Below are positions 37,912-47,673 of a DNA stretch of 64,000 nt, one piece after another. Source of the DNA: Thermoproteota archaeon (GTDB taxonomy: Archaea; Korarchaeota; Korarchaeia; Korarchaeales; Korarchaeaceae); the NCBI GenBank assembly GCA_027491785.1, contig JAOZGJ010000101.1:101007-165006 (forward strand), written 5' to 3'. The notes under the pieces were generated by a model. The model was not told the origin of the DNA. It was given only the letters and a program-made list of their open reading frames with translations, and did not search any database. A program made the translations under genes and the position numbers. How positions within the stretch are numbered: position 1 is the stretch's first letter; every line of letters starts with the position of its first letter.

Positions 37912-39018
37912 TTGCCTAGATACAAGGCAATGACTGGACTAGTAAAGACGAATGTGCATGATCATAACATGTACGCTATAAGGATGAGGGAATTAGAGTC
38001 ATTACTCAATGCTCTGGGCTATAAGGTAATAGATAGGGTAGTGCAAGTTAGACCAAAAGAAGCAGTAGATTTCATGTTTGGCAAGGGAAAGGTTGAAGAA
38101 ATAAGAGAGAGGGTGAAAAAGTTAGATCCCGATGTATTCGTCGTATATAATACTCTCTCTAGCAAGCAAAAGTGGAACTTAGAGAGGAGATTAGGAATAG
38201 AGGTGATTGATAGATATGATGTTACCTTGATGATCTTTAGGGAGGCAGCGAGCGATATACTTTCAAAGCTTCAAATAGAACTCGCTACTTTAGAAAAAGC
38301 TTTTCCATATGCTAAGCTATCAGCTTCGATAAAGTATAGAAAGATGAAAGCAGGATTTAGAGGAGGTGGAGAGTATGCTTACCATAAGCAAGTCAGAGCC
38401 ATACAGAAGAGAATGAAGATATTAAAAAGGAAGATAGGCAAATTAAGCGCCCAAAAAGAACTGGAAATTATAAGGAGATTAGATAAAGGAGCGAGCATAG
38501 TTGTATTGACCGGTTACTACAATGCCGGTAAGACTAGTCTATTTAACGCTTTGACCGGCTTCGATAAGCCAGTTAGTGATACTCCATTTACAACTCTCTC
38601 AAGCAAATATGGTGGTATAGAGGGACTAAACGTTTACGTGGTAGATACTATAGGGTTTGTTCTAGACCTAGATCCCAGATTGATTGCCTCCTTCCAACTT
38701 AATCTGCTAGATATAAAGTACTCTCAAAAGCAAGTGTTAGTTGTAGATATATCTGATAAGCCAGATTTAGTAAGGGTTAAGATTAATGAGAGCTTAAAAA
38801 TCCTTAATAGCTTAGGAAAGGATAGGGATAGCTTTATCATTGCCGCTAATAAGATAGATCTATTAGAAGATTATCAATACTCTCTGAGGGAGGATGTCCT
38901 CAGAGAAACATTGGGAGATAATATACCTATAATTCCTATATCAGCCAAGAGAGGCACAGGAATTAAGGATCTAGTCAAGGAAATAGTAGGAAGGCCAGAG
39001 ATCCAATTAGCGGAGTAG
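37912..39018 (+). CDS. hflX: HflX-family GTPase
   Basis: FGKGKVEEIRE, GFRGGGEYAYHKQVRAIQKRMKILKRK, GYYNAGKTSLFNALTG, DTIGFVLDLDPRLIASF, NKIDLL. Confidence 0.92.
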   Translation: MPRYKAMTGLVKTNVHDHNMYAIRMRELESLLNALGYKVIDRVVQVRPKEAVDFMFGKGKVEEIRERVKKLDPDVFVVYNTLSSKQKWNLERRLGIEVIDRYDVTLMIFREAASDILSKLQIELATLEKAFPYAKLSASIKYRKMKAGFRGGGEYAYHKQVRAIQKRMKILKRKIGKLSAQKELEIIRRLDKGASIVVLTGYYNAGKTSLFNALTGFDKPVSDTPFTTLSSKYGGIEGLNVYVVDTIGFVLDLDPRLIASFQLNLLDIKYSQKQVLVVDISDKPDLVRVKINESLKILNSLGKDRDSFIIAANKIDLLEDYQYSLREDVLRETLGDNIPIIPISAKRGTGIKDLVKEIVGRPEIQLAE

Positions 39019-39070
39019 TTTCATATTCGAAATGTTTTTATTCTTTAAAATATAACGCTTCAAGATCGTT

Positions 39071-39634
39071 ATGGCATACTCGAGGGAATTGAGTAAGTGC
39101 GTCGCAATGACGGCGATCTTAGGTGCCTTAGGTAACGTATTAGCGCTTATGTCCATGATTCTAGGGAACATACATCCGCAGATAGCCATAGATCTTTCCC
39201 ATCTAGCCACCGTATTAGCAGCCTATATGATGGGTCCCCTATGGGCAACTCTCGTCGGCGCTCTAATTTCTATAGTACCTTTCATCAGATTTGGGCTGAT
39301 GGGTGGGCTAGGCCCAATTGCCGAATCTCTCATATTCCCAGGTAAGGCCTTAACAGGTCTATTTACAGGTCTGCTGGCTAAGAGAGTGAAACATCCCATG
39401 GTAGCTTTAGGCATGGGATACATTCCTGAATCCATTTTCACTTGGTTAAGCTTTAAGATATGGATTCCCATTCTAGCGCCACAGTCCGCTGGATGGCTAA
39501 CTGATGCGATTATCTACGGGATATTAATCAAGGCATGGATTGAGATCCTATCTATCGGGGTGGCATCCGAGTTCATCCTTCCTAAGGTAAGAAATGTGAT
39601 ACCCAATAGCTTTATAGACCAATTTAGCAACTAG
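39071..39634 (+). CDS. ECF transporter S-component-like membrane protein
   Basis: Integral membrane protein with IAIDLSHLATVLAAYMMGPLWATLVGALISIVPF...FPGKALTGLFTGLLAKR. Confidence 0.65.
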   Translation: MAYSRELSKCVAMTAILGALGNVLALMSMILGNIHPQIAIDLSHLATVLAAYMMGPLWATLVGALISIVPFIRFGLMGGLGPIAESLIFPGKALTGLFTGLLAKRVKHPMVALGMGYIPESIFTWLSFKIWIPILAPQSAGWLTDAIIYGILIKAWIEILSIGVASEFILPKVRNVIPNSFIDQFSN

Positions 39635-40453
39635 ATAGGCGTCTGATCTAATACCTGGACATGGAGAAAACTCCACAAAGTCCATACCTATAACCTCTGT
39701 TTTTCTCATGATATTCCTCATCAACTCAATTAATTCTGCATAAGTGAGACCCCCTGGCTCAGGAGTACTCACACAGGGAACTTGAGGTGGATCCAGTACG
39801 TCTATATCCACGCTTAGATATACTTTTTTTCCTTCTATGGAGTCTAGGACCCTTAGAATGTTGTTCTCAATTCTTTTTATTATTTTGACGTTTTTAGTAT
39901 TATTTATTTCATGCTTTTCTTCCCATCCTAAAGTTCTGACTCCATAAATTATCACCTGTCTAATTATCTCGCTCGCCCTCTTTGATACCGTTGCATGGGA
40001 TATTTTCCTCCCTCCATAACTGTCATAGAAATCCGCGTGGGCATCAAGAATTATAAGCGCATCCATCTCATCTTTCAGTGCAGATATGCCTCCCAAGGAT
40101 ATAGTGTGCTCCCCTCCTAGTAAGATAGGAACTTTCCCATCCTCTTTGATCTCAGTAACGATCCCCTCAACTAACTTAACCATGCTCTCTGGGGTCAATT
40201 CCAAGGTCGATATTTCTGGCATAGTATAGATGCCCGCTTCTAATGGGATACAGTTTAACTCAAGATCGAATGGATCAAGGTATCCTGAAGCTTCTATAAT
40301 GGATAGGGGTCCGAATCTTGCCCCAACCCCCCACGAGGAAGTTGAATCGTAAGGAACGCCTACCACAACATAGTTAGCTTCTTCATAGCTTGTAGAAGAA
40401 GATAAAAAACTATAGGGAACTATATCTCTCTCACGATGCTTCAATTCTATCAC
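39548..40453 (-). CDS. speB: Agmatinase/arginase (ureohydrolase) family
   Basis: LLGGEHTISLG, ILDAHADFYDSYGG, LSVDIDVLDPPQVP, EPGGLTYAELIELM. Confidence 0.92.
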   Translation of the reverse strand: MIELKHRERDIVPYSFLSSSTSYEEANYVVVGVPYDSTSSWGVGARFGPLSIIEASGYLDPFDLELNCIPLEAGIYTMPEISTLELTPESMVKLVEGIVTEIKEDGKVPILLGGEHTISLGGISALKDEMDALIILDAHADFYDSYGGRKISHATVSKRASEIIRQVIIYGVRTLGWEEKHEINNTKNVKIIKRIENNILRVLDSIEGKKVYLSVDIDVLDPPQVPCVSTPEPGGLTYAELIELMRNIMRKTEVIGMDFVEFSPCPGIRSDAYLVAKLVYKAIGYHISYLRKDELGCHPDR

Positions 40454-40620
40454 CTATTATCTAGACATTCCCTAGTCTTCACTGAAATGTGGAAAGGCAT
40501 CTTGGTTAGCTTACGCTGCCATAATGGTTACCATACCAGATTAGTATATGTTACATTTTTAAATAGACAGCAGCATAAGAAGTAGTAGTCCCTTTACGGG
40601 CAGTGCAAGAGGTGAGCTGT

Positions 40621-40875
40621 ATGGTAACGAGAAGAGTTGGTGTTCCTATGACTGATCGGGTACTTGAATTCTTGGAAGAGAAGAGGCCTGGTCTCAAGGC
40701 CAATGTATGGAAAATTTTCTATCCAATGAGGGAGGAGCAGCCCATAGAAGTTAGTGTGAAACCTGGCTCCTTGGCTGGCGAAACCCTCGAGCTTGAGTTT
40801 GAAGGCAAGCGACTCGTCGTTAGAGAGGAGACGGTCGAGAGAAGGCCTGCTAGAACTGGAACGGGGGCTTACTGA
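40621..40875 (+). CDS. Hypothetical 84-aa protein
   Basis: MVTRRVGVPMTDRVLEFLEEKRPGLKANVWKIFYPMREEQPIEVSVKPGSLAGETLELEFEGKRLVVREETVERRPARTGTGAY; preceded by GAGGTGAGCTGT, followed by a hairpin. Confidence 0.65.
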   Translation: MVTRRVGVPMTDRVLEFLEEKRPGLKANVWKIFYPMREEQPIEVSVKPGSLAGETLELEFEGKRLVVREETVERRPARTGTGAY

Positions 40876-40880
40876 GCCCC
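40864..40880 (+). terminator. Terminator-like hairpin GGGGCT-TACTG-AGCCCC
   Basis: 6-bp perfect GC-rich stem at the stop codon of the 84-aa gene, followed by T/A-rich sequence. Confidence 0.5.
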
Positions 40881-40906
40881 TATAAATCCTTATTTTAGTT
40901 AAAGCT

Positions 40907-40918
40907 TATTTGCAAATA
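40907..40918. promoter_or_regulatory. 12-bp perfect palindrome TATTTGCAAATA upstream of the second oxidoreductase operon
   Basis: Exact palindrome, extendable to GC..GC with one mismatch, in the intergenic promoter region. Confidence 0.45.
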
Positions 40919-40977
40919 GGCTTTTTGCTTAACAATGTTTATAGGGGATTTCTCACAATTTTTTATGGTGCCTGTTG

Positions 40978-41253
40978 ATGGGCCTAGAGACCCCCATTAT
41001 TGTACCCGTATCTAAGCCATCCAAAGGATCGGCTGGTAGGACTGGACTGTGGAGAGTAGAGAGACCTGTAGTAAATGAGGACAAGTGCATCAAATGCTGG
41101 TTATGTTGGCTATACTGCCCAGAAGATGTGATCTCCGAAGGTGAAAACGGCTTTCCTCAGATAGATCTAACTTTCTGTAAGGGATGTGGCGTATGCGCTG
41201 ATGTGTGTCCAGTTGATGCAATAAGAATGGTGAAGGAGGAGATGAGAAAATGA
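40978..41253 (+). CDS. porD: Pyruvate/2-ketoacid:ferredoxin oxidoreductase delta subunit
   Basis: Two 4Fe-4S motifs CIKCWLCWLYCPEDVI and CKGCGVCADVCPVDAI. Confidence 0.9.
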   Translation: MGLETPIIVPVSKPSKGSAGRTGLWRVERPVVNEDKCIKCWLCWLYCPEDVISEGENGFPQIDLTFCKGCGVCADVCPVDAIRMVKEEMRK

Positions 41254-42479
41254 GCGTAGAGGGTGGATGGGAGATCATAACCGGAAATCATGCGGCCGCT
41301 ATAGCAGCTAAGCTAGCTAAGGTTAAGGTCGTAGCGGCATATCCAATAACTCCTCAGACTACAATAGTTGAGTATATCGCTTCTTTTGTAGAATCTGGAC
41401 ACATGGATGCGGAGTACATAAGGGTAGAGAGTGAGCACAGCGCTATGGCCGCTGTTATAGGAGCTTCAGCAGCAGGTGTCAGGACATTTACTGCGACAGC
41501 AAGCCAAGGCTTGCTGTTAATGTCCGAAGTTGTCCACTGGGCAGCTGGTTCCAGACTTCCCATAGGAATGGCTATCGTTAATAGGGCGGTAGGTCCACCT
41601 TGGAGCATACACGTAGATCATCAAGATTCGATGTCTCAGAGAGATACGGGCTGGCTTCAGATGTATATATCGTCAAATCAGGAGGTACTTGACACCATAC
41701 TTATGATGTATAAGGTAGCGGAGCATCCAGATGTACTTCTCCCATTCATGGTATGCCTCGATGGATTTGTCCTAAGTCATACATACATGCCGGTTAATAT
41801 ACCCAGCCAAGAGGAAGTTGATGAATTCTTGCCCCCTTATAATCCACCTCACTGGAAACTCGATCCGAGTTCACCCATAACCTTCGGAAATCTTGCATTA
41901 CCCGATGAATATCAGGAAATGAGATGGTCTATGGACCTGTCAATGAGAAGGGCCCTCGAACTAATAGAAGATGTAGCTGAGGAATTCTCCCGCAAGTTCG
42001 ATAGGTACTATGGAGGAGCTACTTGGAAATATAAAACTCAGGATGCGGATTACATCATAATAACATCAGGAACGATGGCTTCCGAGGCAGAAGTGGCGGT
42101 GGATAATCTCAGGGGAGAGGGGATAAGGGCAGGTCTGCTAAAGATAAGATCCTTCAGACCTTTCCCTCATAGGGATGTCATGGAGACATTACAGGACAAG
42201 AAAGGTGTTATAGTAATAGATAGGAGCATATCTTTCAGCTCTGGTGGGCCCATAGGAATAGAGGTCAGATCCTCCCTCTATAATTTATCAGGTAAACCTC
42301 CAGTTGCTAACTATATAACGGGACTTGGTGGTAGGGATGTGACCTACCAAGATATAATGGCCATACTGAAGGATGGTATTGGAAGGATAACTTCTGGAAG
42401 ATTGAGAAGACCATATTACTGGTTCAAGCTCAAGCCCGAGTACGAGAAGGTTGAGCTTTCCGAGGAGGTGATGATATGA
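41250..42479 (+). CDS. porA: Pyruvate/2-ketoacid:ferredoxin oxidoreductase alpha subunit
   Basis: GNHAAAIAAKLAKVKVVAAYPITPQTTIVEYIASF, ESEHSAMAAVIGASAAGVRTFTATASQGLLLMSEV. Confidence 0.92.
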   Translation: MSVEGGWEIITGNHAAAIAAKLAKVKVVAAYPITPQTTIVEYIASFVESGHMDAEYIRVESEHSAMAAVIGASAAGVRTFTATASQGLLLMSEVVHWAAGSRLPIGMAIVNRAVGPPWSIHVDHQDSMSQRDTGWLQMYISSNQEVLDTILMMYKVAEHPDVLLPFMVCLDGFVLSHTYMPVNIPSQEEVDEFLPPYNPPHWKLDPSSPITFGNLALPDEYQEMRWSMDLSMRRALELIEDVAEEFSRKFDRYYGGATWKYKTQDADYIIITSGTMASEAEVAVDNLRGEGIRAGLLKIRSFRPFPHRDVMETLQDKKGVIVIDRSISFSSGGPIGIEVRSSLYNLSGKPPVANYITGLGGRDVTYQDIMAILKDGIGRITSGRLRRPYYWFKLKPEYEKVELSEEVMI

Positions 42480-43363
42480 CGCTAACGATTCATGATTTGA
42501 GAAAGAGAAGCGGTTCTTATCTACCTGGATCAGCAGGGTGCCCCGGTTGTGGTGCAACGCTGGCTTTTAGAATAGCCTCTAGGGTATTGGGCCCCAACAC
42601 CGTTTATATAGTACCAGCATGCTGCTTTAGTGTCATACAAGCGCCTTACCCTAAAAGCGCAATATCATCTCCTTTATATAACATAGCCTTCGCTGCCGCA
42701 GCAGCTACAGCTTCCGGTGTATATAGGGCCTATAAAACTTTAGGGAAGGATACGAATGTCGTGGTATGGGCAGGAGATGGAGGAACTGTGGATATAGGTA
42801 TACAGGCTTTATCGGGAGCTGCTGAAAGGGGAGAGAACATAATATATGTGTGCTATGATAATGAGGCCTATATGAATACGGGAATTCAGAGGTCTGGAGC
42901 TACTCCTCTCAAGGCTTGGACCAAAACTACGCCAACTGGAAAGAGAGAGATGCCAAAAGATATGCCAATGATAGTTGCTGCCCATAGAGTTCCCTATGTA
43001 GCGACAGCTAGTGTTGGATACCCATTTGATCTAGCTAACAAGTTTGAGAAAGCGAAGAGAATGAAGGGGTTCAAATATATCCATATATTCTCTCCCTGCC
43101 CACCAGGTTGGAATTCTCCTGTTAATAAAACGGCGGAAATAGGTAAACTGGCTGTTGATACCTATTTTTGGCCCTTATATGAGGTAGAAAATGGAAAGTT
43201 GAGGATAACGGTCAAGCCTAGAAAACGACCTATAAAGGAATTCCTGAATCTTCAAGATAGGTTCAAAGGGCTCTCAGATGAAGATATTGAGTTATTAGAG
43301 AAGGTAGTTATGGAAAAATGGAACTTTCTCCTTCACTTAGAGAAATCTGAACGAATATTCTAG
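42476..43363 (+). CDS. porB: Pyruvate/2-ketoacid:ferredoxin oxidoreductase beta subunit
   Basis: SAGCPGCGATLAFRIASRVLG, WAGDGGTVDIGIQALSGAAERGENIIYVCYDNEAYMNTGIQRSGATP. Confidence 0.94.
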   Translation: MTLTIHDLRKRSGSYLPGSAGCPGCGATLAFRIASRVLGPNTVYIVPACCFSVIQAPYPKSAISSPLYNIAFAAAAATASGVYRAYKTLGKDTNVVVWAGDGGTVDIGIQALSGAAERGENIIYVCYDNEAYMNTGIQRSGATPLKAWTKTTPTGKREMPKDMPMIVAAHRVPYVATASVGYPFDLANKFEKAKRMKGFKYIHIFSPCPPGWNSPVNKTAEIGKLAVDTYFWPLYEVENGKLRITVKPRKRPIKEFLNLQDRFKGLSDEDIELLEKVVMEKWNFLLHLEKSERIF

Positions 43364-44922
43364 ATCTCTGTGTTATCTTCACTTTCAATCTCGCTTTTTT
43401 TCCTTTTTCCACTTCTTAATGCTATTACCAGACCAATTGGTATAGCTAAGGTTAAAGCATCGATCATTAATCCTATAAAAATCAATAGCAATGAGATAAG
43501 GGCGCTCTCCCTCGTTTCTTGCCTGTTAATTATATTTAATGCCTCTCTGGAAGTCGGATTGAACCAATAAGTTGATTTAGCATACCTTTCAGCTGTCTGT
43601 ATAAGCTCTAGCGTTTCTTTATCGAGAGATTTCACCTCTATTCCATATGATTTGAAGAATCCGGAGACATCCTTACCAGCTGCCTTACTAAGATACTTAA
43701 CGAACTTAGAGAGGTCATTGACAACGACTCTATCCTCTCTGACGTATGAGAAGAACTTCTCATACGCATCTGGTCCACCGAATCTCTCTGCGAAGTTCCT
43801 GATTAAGATCTCGCTAGCTGCGTAGTAAAGTCCTGGATTACCCGGAAGCCCACCTCCATGCCATCCGACTAAAAAGCTGAAATCTCCTCCTGTTTGAGCC
43901 ATTACTGCCTCCACATTAATCTCCTCTGGTACTTTATATCCTAAAGCCTTCTCAACTATGACTTCGCTCAAATATTGAGCTAATCCTTCATGAGCCCACC
44001 TGAGATCTACACTAAGACCAGCAACCTGCATATATTGATGAAGGAGTTCGTGAACGAATGTAGTTGGGAGCTCATAGTATGGCATCCTGACCAGCATCAT
44101 ATTCAGATTTATCTCCCCTTGAGTAATGACGTCGGATGTATACCTAGGGCCCGTGTATCCCAATGTTGTTATTTCCTCCATTGTAGCCGGAACAAAGAGC
44201 TTCACCTCTATGGGAATCTCTTCATTAACGGATGTGTATTTCTCTATTAAGGGAAGAGTTGCTTTGTAATACTTTGTAATGTTCTCAATGACATCTTGAT
44301 ATCTAGAGGGGTATTTCACCTTCAGTTTCCCTATATCCTCCTCCCTGAATTTTTGGCCTCCATGCACGTTGAATGATATCAGAATCCTCATGGTATTATT
44401 CGTAGCTCCATTTAACTCGTACCTGACCAAGTTAAACCCGCCTTCTTTTACCATTTCATATCCTTTTGGTTCTATTCCTTTAGGGACAAACTTACCAGGG
44501 AGTTTAACTATAACTATTGCATCGTCTTCAGGGTCAAAAGCTATCTGAGTAGAGAAGAATGCGCCGTTAGGCTCTACTATAAGGGCTCCAAATCTGTAGC
44601 TCCATGTTATTAGGACCTCAGTCCCAGGTGCATATGAAAACGTGAGATTGGAGTAGAAATAATAGGAAGTGTTCCTGATTAGATTACGATTTTTTATAGA
44701 CCCAGATATCACTGATATGTTATAACTCTCAAACTTAGGAACAAGAACCCATGTAAAGCCAGAGCTATTGGATTCAAATCTCGTGGTTACATTAATCCAA
44801 CCACTGTCTCTAACAGTATATGTGTAGATAAAGAGTCCTTTACTTCCCCTTTGAGCTGCATAGACAGGCAGACTTGGGACGATCAGCAGGATAATGAGTA
44901 TCAGCGAGCCCTTCCATTTCAT
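43360..44922 (-). CDS. Membrane-anchored gluzincin metallopeptidase (HExxH)
   Basis: Signal sequence; TFVHELLHQYMQVAGLSVDLRWAHEGLAQYLSE; C-terminal TM segment. Confidence 0.75.
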   Translation of the reverse strand: MKWKGSLILIILLIVPSLPVYAAQRGSKGLFIYTYTVRDSGWINVTTRFESNSSGFTWVLVPKFESYNISVISGSIKNRNLIRNTSYYFYSNLTFSYAPGTEVLITWSYRFGALIVEPNGAFFSTQIAFDPEDDAIVIVKLPGKFVPKGIEPKGYEMVKEGGFNLVRYELNGATNNTMRILISFNVHGGQKFREEDIGKLKVKYPSRYQDVIENITKYYKATLPLIEKYTSVNEEIPIEVKLFVPATMEEITTLGYTGPRYTSDVITQGEINLNMMLVRMPYYELPTTFVHELLHQYMQVAGLSVDLRWAHEGLAQYLSEVIVEKALGYKVPEEINVEAVMAQTGGDFSFLVGWHGGGLPGNPGLYYAASEILIRNFAERFGGPDAYEKFFSYVREDRVVVNDLSKFVKYLSKAAGKDVSGFFKSYGIEVKSLDKETLELIQTAERYAKSTYWFNPTSREALNIINRQETRESALISLLLIFIGLMIDALTLAIPIGLVIALRSGKRKKSEIESEDNTEI

Positions 44923-44989
44923 TTCATGATACCGAAGACAGAGAGGATGAATGTCTATTTAACTTAACCGGCCTTAGTTAGGGGATTGT

Positions 44990-46309
44990 ATGGAGATATT
45001 AATAAGAGGATTGAGGTACATAGTAACCCAAGATGACCATAGGAGAATACTCAAGAACTCAAGCATCCTAATTAAGGAAGGTATAATAGAATCCGTGGGA
45101 AAGGCCGATGGACATGCAGATTACATAGTCGATGGAAGGCGCTTCATAGCAATACCCGGCTTAATCAATACACATGCTCATGTTCCGATGACTCTATTTA
45201 GAGGAGTAGCTGACGATATGGAGCTATTCCCGTGGCTACAGGAAAAGATATGGCCAATGGAGGCTAATTTAAAGCCTTACCACATAAAGGCGGGTACAGA
45301 ATTGGGAATATTGGAAGCTGTGAAGACTGGTACCACGACCCTTTTCGATATGTACTTCTTCGAAGATGTAATAGCCGAAGTATTTACGAAGTTCGGTGTT
45401 AGAGGGGTGTTAGCTGAGGCAATATTGGATTTTGGAACACCCGAATGTAAAGACGCTGATACATGCATAAACATAGCAGATAGATTCGTTGAGAGATGGA
45501 GGGGTCATCAGTTAATTAAACCTGGATATGGACCTCATGCTCCATATACGGTTTCCCCAGAGAGGCTTAGGTGCATTTCGGAGAGGGCCTCCGATAATAA
45601 TTCCTTGATACAAATACATCTGGCTGAGACTGAAAGGGAGGTAAATGAAGTGAAGGAGAGAACTGGAAAGAGGCCTATAGATTTAGCCATGGATACGGGA
45701 ATATTAGGTCCTAAAACTATAGCAGCACATGTAGTATGGCCTTCTGAGAGAGAGATAGAGCTGCTTGCCCAGAGTGGAGTTCTTGTATCTCATAATCCTG
45801 TAAGTAATCTAAAACTAGCTTCTGGCTTTTCTCCCGTACCTGATATGATTAGTAGGGGTGTTAAGGTATCCTTAGGGACGGACGGGCCTGCGAGTAATAA
45901 TTTGATGGATCTAATGGAAACCATTAAGGTAACTGCTCTCATCCATAAAGCCGTAAAGAAGGATCCCACAGCGATGCCTGCTCAGCTAGTATTTGACATG
46001 GCAACAAGGATACCTGGTGATTTACTAGATTGGAAAATAGGGAGGATAGAACCAGGATTTGAGGCAGATATAGTTCTATTAGATACGAAATTACCATGGT
46101 GGACTCCACTCCATTCAGTCATTTCCCACCTAGTTTACTCTGCTAGGAGTACTGACGTAAAGTATGTGCTAATTAGAGGCAACTTGATAGTGGAAAATGG
46201 TATATTCACTAAAAAAGATGAAGATGAAATCATGATGGAGGCTGAAAAAGCGTCATTAGATCTATTAGACAAATCTGGTGTGAGTTCCATGCTTAAGAGC
46301 ATGGATTAA
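44990..46309 (+). CDS. Amidohydrolase (SAH/MTA deaminase type)
   Basis: IPGLINTHAHVPMTLFRGVADDMELFPWLQEKIWPME, IHLAETEREV, SLGTDGPASNNLMDLMETIK. Confidence 0.9.
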   Translation: MEILIRGLRYIVTQDDHRRILKNSSILIKEGIIESVGKADGHADYIVDGRRFIAIPGLINTHAHVPMTLFRGVADDMELFPWLQEKIWPMEANLKPYHIKAGTELGILEAVKTGTTTLFDMYFFEDVIAEVFTKFGVRGVLAEAILDFGTPECKDADTCINIADRFVERWRGHQLIKPGYGPHAPYTVSPERLRCISERASDNNSLIQIHLAETEREVNEVKERTGKRPIDLAMDTGILGPKTIAAHVVWPSEREIELLAQSGVLVSHNPVSNLKLASGFSPVPDMISRGVKVSLGTDGPASNNLMDLMETIKVTALIHKAVKKDPTAMPAQLVFDMATRIPGDLLDWKIGRIEPGFEADIVLLDTKLPWWTPLHSVISHLVYSARSTDVKYVLIRGNLIVENGIFTKKDEDEIMMEAEKASLDLLDKSGVSSMLKSMD

Positions 46310-46864
46310 GTGAGCATAGCTAGGTATAACTATGCTACAGGTAAGATTTAGGCTCTTAACGAAGTCTAATGATCTAGCTCCTTCTATCTCAACAAATTCG
46401 CCTAATTCAGATACATTATCTAGGGAAATAATTAAATCCAGATCCTCAACCATTATGTTAGTTCTGTTCTTCTCTACTATGTTTTTCACATAAAATCCCC
46501 TCTTCTTCAGTTCTGTAATGAGTTCTTCTTCACTATCTGGGCATTTAAGTTTTAATCCTATCCTAGAGAGGGCTTTATTACAGTTATTGCTTCCTAGAGA
46601 GCCTTCTATCTCTTCTCTGATCTTTTCTCCTCCGAGTTTCCTTTTAGGACCTTTGTATGCGACGATTACATGCCCATTAACTTCTCTGATCCTTAAAACT
46701 CTATCCGAGAGAAGTAAATTGCATTCATTGTCATCTAGATAGAGGTCTCTCTGTATTTCCTTGCCTACAGTTCTGTACCTAAGTCCTCTCCTCCTCAGTA
46801 ATTCCAGGAAATAGGAGTGACTTATCTTAACCTTTACCTCTATTTCTAAACCCAAGGGGCTCAC
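46265..46864 (-). CDS. CYTH-domain protein (class IV adenylate cyclase/ThTPase-like)
   Basis: LEIEVKVKIS (ExExK), QRDLYLDD, DRVLRIREVNGHVIVAYKGPKR, ISLDNVSELGEFVEIEG. Confidence 0.88.
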   Translation of the reverse strand: MSPLGLEIEVKVKISHSYFLELLRRRGLRYRTVGKEIQRDLYLDDNECNLLLSDRVLRIREVNGHVIVAYKGPKRKLGGEKIREEIEGSLGSNNCNKALSRIGLKLKCPDSEEELITELKKRGFYVKNIVEKNRTNIMVEDLDLIISLDNVSELGEFVEIEGARSLDFVKSLNLTCSIVIPSYAHLIHALKHGTHTRFV

Positions 46865-46893
46865 CTTAAATGGAAAAGGCGGCGAAGCCCTAA

Positions 46894-46978
46894 TGCGGGG
46901 GGAGGGATTTGAACCCTCGCACCCCTAAGGGAGCGGATCTTAAGTCCGCCGCCTTTGTCCTGGCTCGGCCACCCCCGC
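46894..46978 (-). tRNA. tRNA-Leu(TAA)
   Basis: GCGGGGG/CCCCCGC acceptor, GCGGA-CTTAAGA-TCCGC anticodon arm, long variable arm, GAGGGTTCAAATCCCTC T arm. Confidence 0.93.
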
Positions 46979-47040
46979 CAATTTAGGTTTAGCTATATGG
47001 CTTTTTATAATTTTCCAACCCTTGGACAAGGGGTGCTCAA

Positions 47041-47385
47041 GTGAGCCAGCGAGTGAGGGTAGCCAGCTCTCCAATAGCGGTTACTGATGATGAGGTATTA
47101 GCCCTTGGATTTGAGATGATAGGGATACCAGCTAAGGTAATAAATGGAAGAAGAAACTTACTTAAGTTCTTTAGGGATCATGAGGCAGAATTGCCCCACG
47201 TAGTATTCATGAACGAGAGAGCCGCAAATGAAATAGCTGATTATAGGCAAGACCTGCTTAGGAGGGGAAAAGTTTATCCAGTGTTTGCGATAGTACCTGA
47301 CATGGAAGGGTCCAGAGGAACTAGATTGAAAGAGCTGGCTTCTCTGCTTGCAAGGGCTCTTGGTAGTGAAGAATTGAAGTTTTGA
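47041..47385 (+). CDS. atpF: A-type ATP synthase subunit F
   Basis: VTDDEVLALGFEMIGIP...PVFAIVPDMEGSRG; first gene of the ATPase operon. Confidence 0.85.
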   Translation: MSQRVRVASSPIAVTDDEVLALGFEMIGIPAKVINGRRNLLKFFRDHEAELPHVVFMNERAANEIADYRQDLLRRGKVYPVFAIVPDMEGSRGTRLKELASLLARALGSEELKF

Positions 47386-47391
47386 GGTGAT

Positions 47392-47673
47392 ATGATGCCT
47401 AAATTAGTTGAAGCAATTATGGAGGCTGAAAAAGAGGCAGCTAGGATAATTGAGGAAGCTGAGGAGGAGGCTAAGAGGATAATTGAGGAAGCCAAGGCCT
47501 CTCCTGTAGAGGTCAAGCTTTCTGACGATGTGGATAGCGAGATTCAGGAGATAATAGAGAAAGCAAAAGCAGAAGCGGAAAGACTGAGGAACAGTGCAAC
47601 GGAGAAGATGGATCTTCTAGTTGATGAAGTAATTAAGGAGGTGCTGGAAGGTGAGTGGGGAGGAAGTAGTTAG
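47392..47673 (+). CDS. atpH: A-type ATP synthase subunit H (peripheral stalk)
   Basis: Charged coiled coil with hendecad-like AARIIEEAEEEAKRIIEEAK, between F and E. Confidence 0.8.
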   Translation: MMPKLVEAIMEAEKEAARIIEEAEEEAKRIIEEAKASPVEVKLSDDVDSEIQEIIEKAKAEAERLRNSATEKMDLLVDEVIKEVLEGEWGGSS

